This document shows positions 63,601 to 64,000 of a DNA stretch of 64,000 nt, in pieces; the stretch's first letter is position 1, and each line of letters starts with the position of its first letter. The DNA is from Opitutia bacterium (GTDB taxonomy: Bacteria; Verrucomicrobiota; Verrucomicrobiia; Opitutales; Opitutaceae), in NCBI GenBank assembly GCA_947474365.1, contig CANJIU010000012.1, positions 1-64,000 on the forward strand, given 5' to 3'. The notes under the pieces were generated by a model, which made no database searches, was not told the DNA's origin, and saw nothing but the letters and a program-made list of their open reading frames with translations. Made by a program: the position numbers and the translations under genes.

Positions 63601-63716
63601 GACAACGCCTGGGCGTCGAGTTTGGCCGGAGCCAGTGCAAGACCGCCCAGCGCAACCGTAGCCGCGAGGACGGCCTGGCGCTGATTCGCGCGAAGGATCG
63701 AGAGGGAAACGAACAT
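60636..63716 (-). CDS. TonB-dependent receptor
   Basis: A 1026-residue outer-membrane receptor of the same type as its neighbour but clearly different in sequence. A signal peptide (cleavage near LDAQA, about residue 36) and a low-complexity Ala/Pro stretch are followed by EIVALSAFEV (57-66) as TonB-box-like motif. The plug has ADIFTETFMKDLAVTSVEDV, VQGYSAG, YIQLRGMNTP and the strong IERVEV-type stretch LERVEVINGPQALLYGGGGA then GGVINITSK. The barrel ends WTNTISF. ATG 63716 starts the signal; the longer open frame upstream is unlikely. With the sulfatase and the other receptor it may serve uptake of a glycan or a metal chelate. Confidence 0.92.
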   Translation of the reverse strand: MFVSLSILRANQRQAVLAATVALGGLALAPAKLDAQALSAAAPASKAKPGTGASGGEIVALSAFEVQADSDSSYGALNSASITRFNVEMEKMPVSADIFTETFMKDLAVTSVEDVVQGYSAGAGYASGTDNGSSSGASNQPGDRNGNAYIQLRGMNTPSMQRDGFMPVGAFGNPGSTAVGRTDNFDLERVEVINGPQALLYGGGGAGGVINITSKQARFDGKRRGSVLFRTDQYGTKRGEFDYGFGSKRVAARFSFMRESLSSRRINIGGLTNGQFGQVAFRFFENTAPTTVRLSGSATFNRRRLVASTTFTAPAADTRNGLLLHYILATHQEGATNPVTGAPYAAGAILGGKLNWSNVDSFGAGYAFQEPVSNQYYSITTDTKWSSWLTTQVAAGYDNYTDRRINPGFSFFAPNAGANTTGNWSAGVTPSDSWQPARTKGGRVAALVTKNLWGDRAKTQTLLGADFIRTDFGQIGYNWFLADDNWKPVVAANSTFTSANSGRTTLGQQRWSVTDGPVLYPFADPSQDRAIYGGQKYVRALANQPQASLVTPVNPLGVPLAGNYILTKIFNRGVYGMNYTQWLDGKLNTLVGFRRGTYISDRFQQPVAGIARWLTVATKTNFNVGLDYSPTSWLHPYVNYSDSVQPPFLANSADPYNNPPAASHGVGGETGVKFNVDRLGISGSLAYFKTQAQNDLYSVNATISSEINPAGLNGGGGGSTVNVDRRTSGFQFQLTASPTRNWRVRLSASTLDGKIGTAKSYAQLYNDQFYANAAGQITYKDGTRVTVNGSATTAAQATVVAATAANATPLTIDMISTPTSLYWSNPNQISGAIATGSVAANILRGTNDAANLAAHGPILTGATALPISNLQLNPRLASVTTPGTIVATRVGDKTSGYPEQSFNVTNVYTFSETWLRGFSIGGTVSLGWKNRAYYYYATPLTAANALTLQRTLLYTPNTQQVNLITGYGRKFGRFHWSTQVNVNNLFNRYAIRLVPNATSGFNTLSAINATWYQQPRVYSWTNTISF

Positions 63717-63855
63717 GGGTGCGGGTTTGAGAGTGGGGTCGACCGCGAAATCCGCGGCGGCGAAGGGCGAACAGGGAGCGAACCAAATAAAGATGCAATC
63801 TGGAATAACGCGTCGCCTTGTGCGTCCGCCTCCCTCATTGATTTCCCATCGCCCC

Positions 63856-64000
63856 ATGCCATTTCGACTCGTCCTCGCCCTTCCCCTCGCGCTGGTCCTC
63901 GCCCTCGCCGCCGTCCCGGATCCGCGGCTGCAGGAATTGCTCAAACGTTATCCGGAGGCCGACACGAACAAGGACGGCGTCCTCTCAATGGAGGAGGCAC
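63856..64000 (+). CDS. Secreted EF-hand protein, 5' end only
   Basis: The start of a gene cut by the window end; 48 codons are visible. It has a signal peptide (PFRLVLALPLALVLALAA), then PDPRLQELLKRYPEADTNKD and GVLSMEEA, an EF-hand-like calcium loop (DTNKDGVLSMEE). In related bacteria this start often leads into a secreted alpha/beta-hydrolase or sulfatase-like enzyme, but the rest is not here, so no function is assigned. It is divergent from the TonB-receptor gene across 139 bp. Confidence 0.65.
   Translation, partial: MPFRLVLALPLALVLALAAVPDPRLQELLKRYPEADTNKDGVLSMEEA

Overview
The window looks like a chromosomal piece of a motile, GC-rich, Gram-negative member of the Verrucomicrobiota, most likely family Opitutaceae. 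This is inferred from the gene families, not from a marker gene. It carries a DUF1501 plus PSCyt/DUF1549/DUF1553 pair, a PVC-type heme-binding protein with a C-terminal CxxCH, secreted sulfatases, two TonB-dependent receptors with the LSPF/LSAF-type N-terminal motif common in Opitutaceae, P- and L-ring flagellar genes (outer membrane present) and many genes without a Shine-Dalgarno sequence. No rRNA, tRNA, CRISPR array, transposase or phage gene was found.

Layout. 0.3-6.4 kb: a NosR/NapH-like FMN/Fe-S membrane protein and the coupled DUF1501/DUF1553 pair, all on the minus strand, then a divergent sulfatase (6.5-8.2). 8.2-13.0: an SRPBCC protein, a secreted erythromycin-esterase-family protein, about 1 kb of gene-free repeat-rich DNA, and a Tat-exported Gfo/Idh/MocA oxidoreductase. 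13.4-17.8: SRPBCC-SDR epimerase (TIGR01777 type), DNA photolyase and glycogen synthase (minus). 17.9-23.6: RNase R, a DUF5069 protein and a carbamoyltransferase/SxtJ/DUF5989 trio (plus), then a convergent pentapeptide-repeat protein and an SGNH/TPR protein (24.5-26.2). 26.5-35.4: a PspB-like small protein, a trypsin-like protein whose expected catalytic His is Asn, a secreted unknown, a 1157-residue protein that may be PPi-type PEP carboxykinase, and the PVC heme protein. 35.5-42.8: two large PAS-rich hybrid histidine kinases, divergently transcribed. 42.8-45.4: an MFS transporter and a DUF6807 protein. 45.5-55.3: one minus-strand flagellar block in transcription order flgF-flgG-flgA-flgH-flgI-flgJ-flgN-flgK-flgL-fliW-csrA-flagellin. 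55.5-64.0: a second sulfatase, two TonB-dependent receptors, and the start of a secreted EF-hand protein cut by the window end.

How it fits together. The two sulfatases, the TonB receptors, the DUF1501/DUF1553 pair, the PVC heme protein, the oxidoreductase and the MFS/DUF6807 pair suit a heterotroph living on sulfated or complex glycans. The flagellar block covers the distal rod, both rings, hook-filament junction, chaperone, filament and the FliW-CsrA regulators.

Most unusual points: (1) a flagellin whose variable central region is 13 consecutive hexapeptides of the left-handed beta-helix type; (2) a carbamoyltransferase with SxtJ and DUF5989 membrane partners, recalling sxtI-sxtJ-sxtK; (3) a dispersed MITE-like element of about 140 bp with terminal inverted repeats and a long internal palindrome, at least seven full or partial copies, all intergenic.
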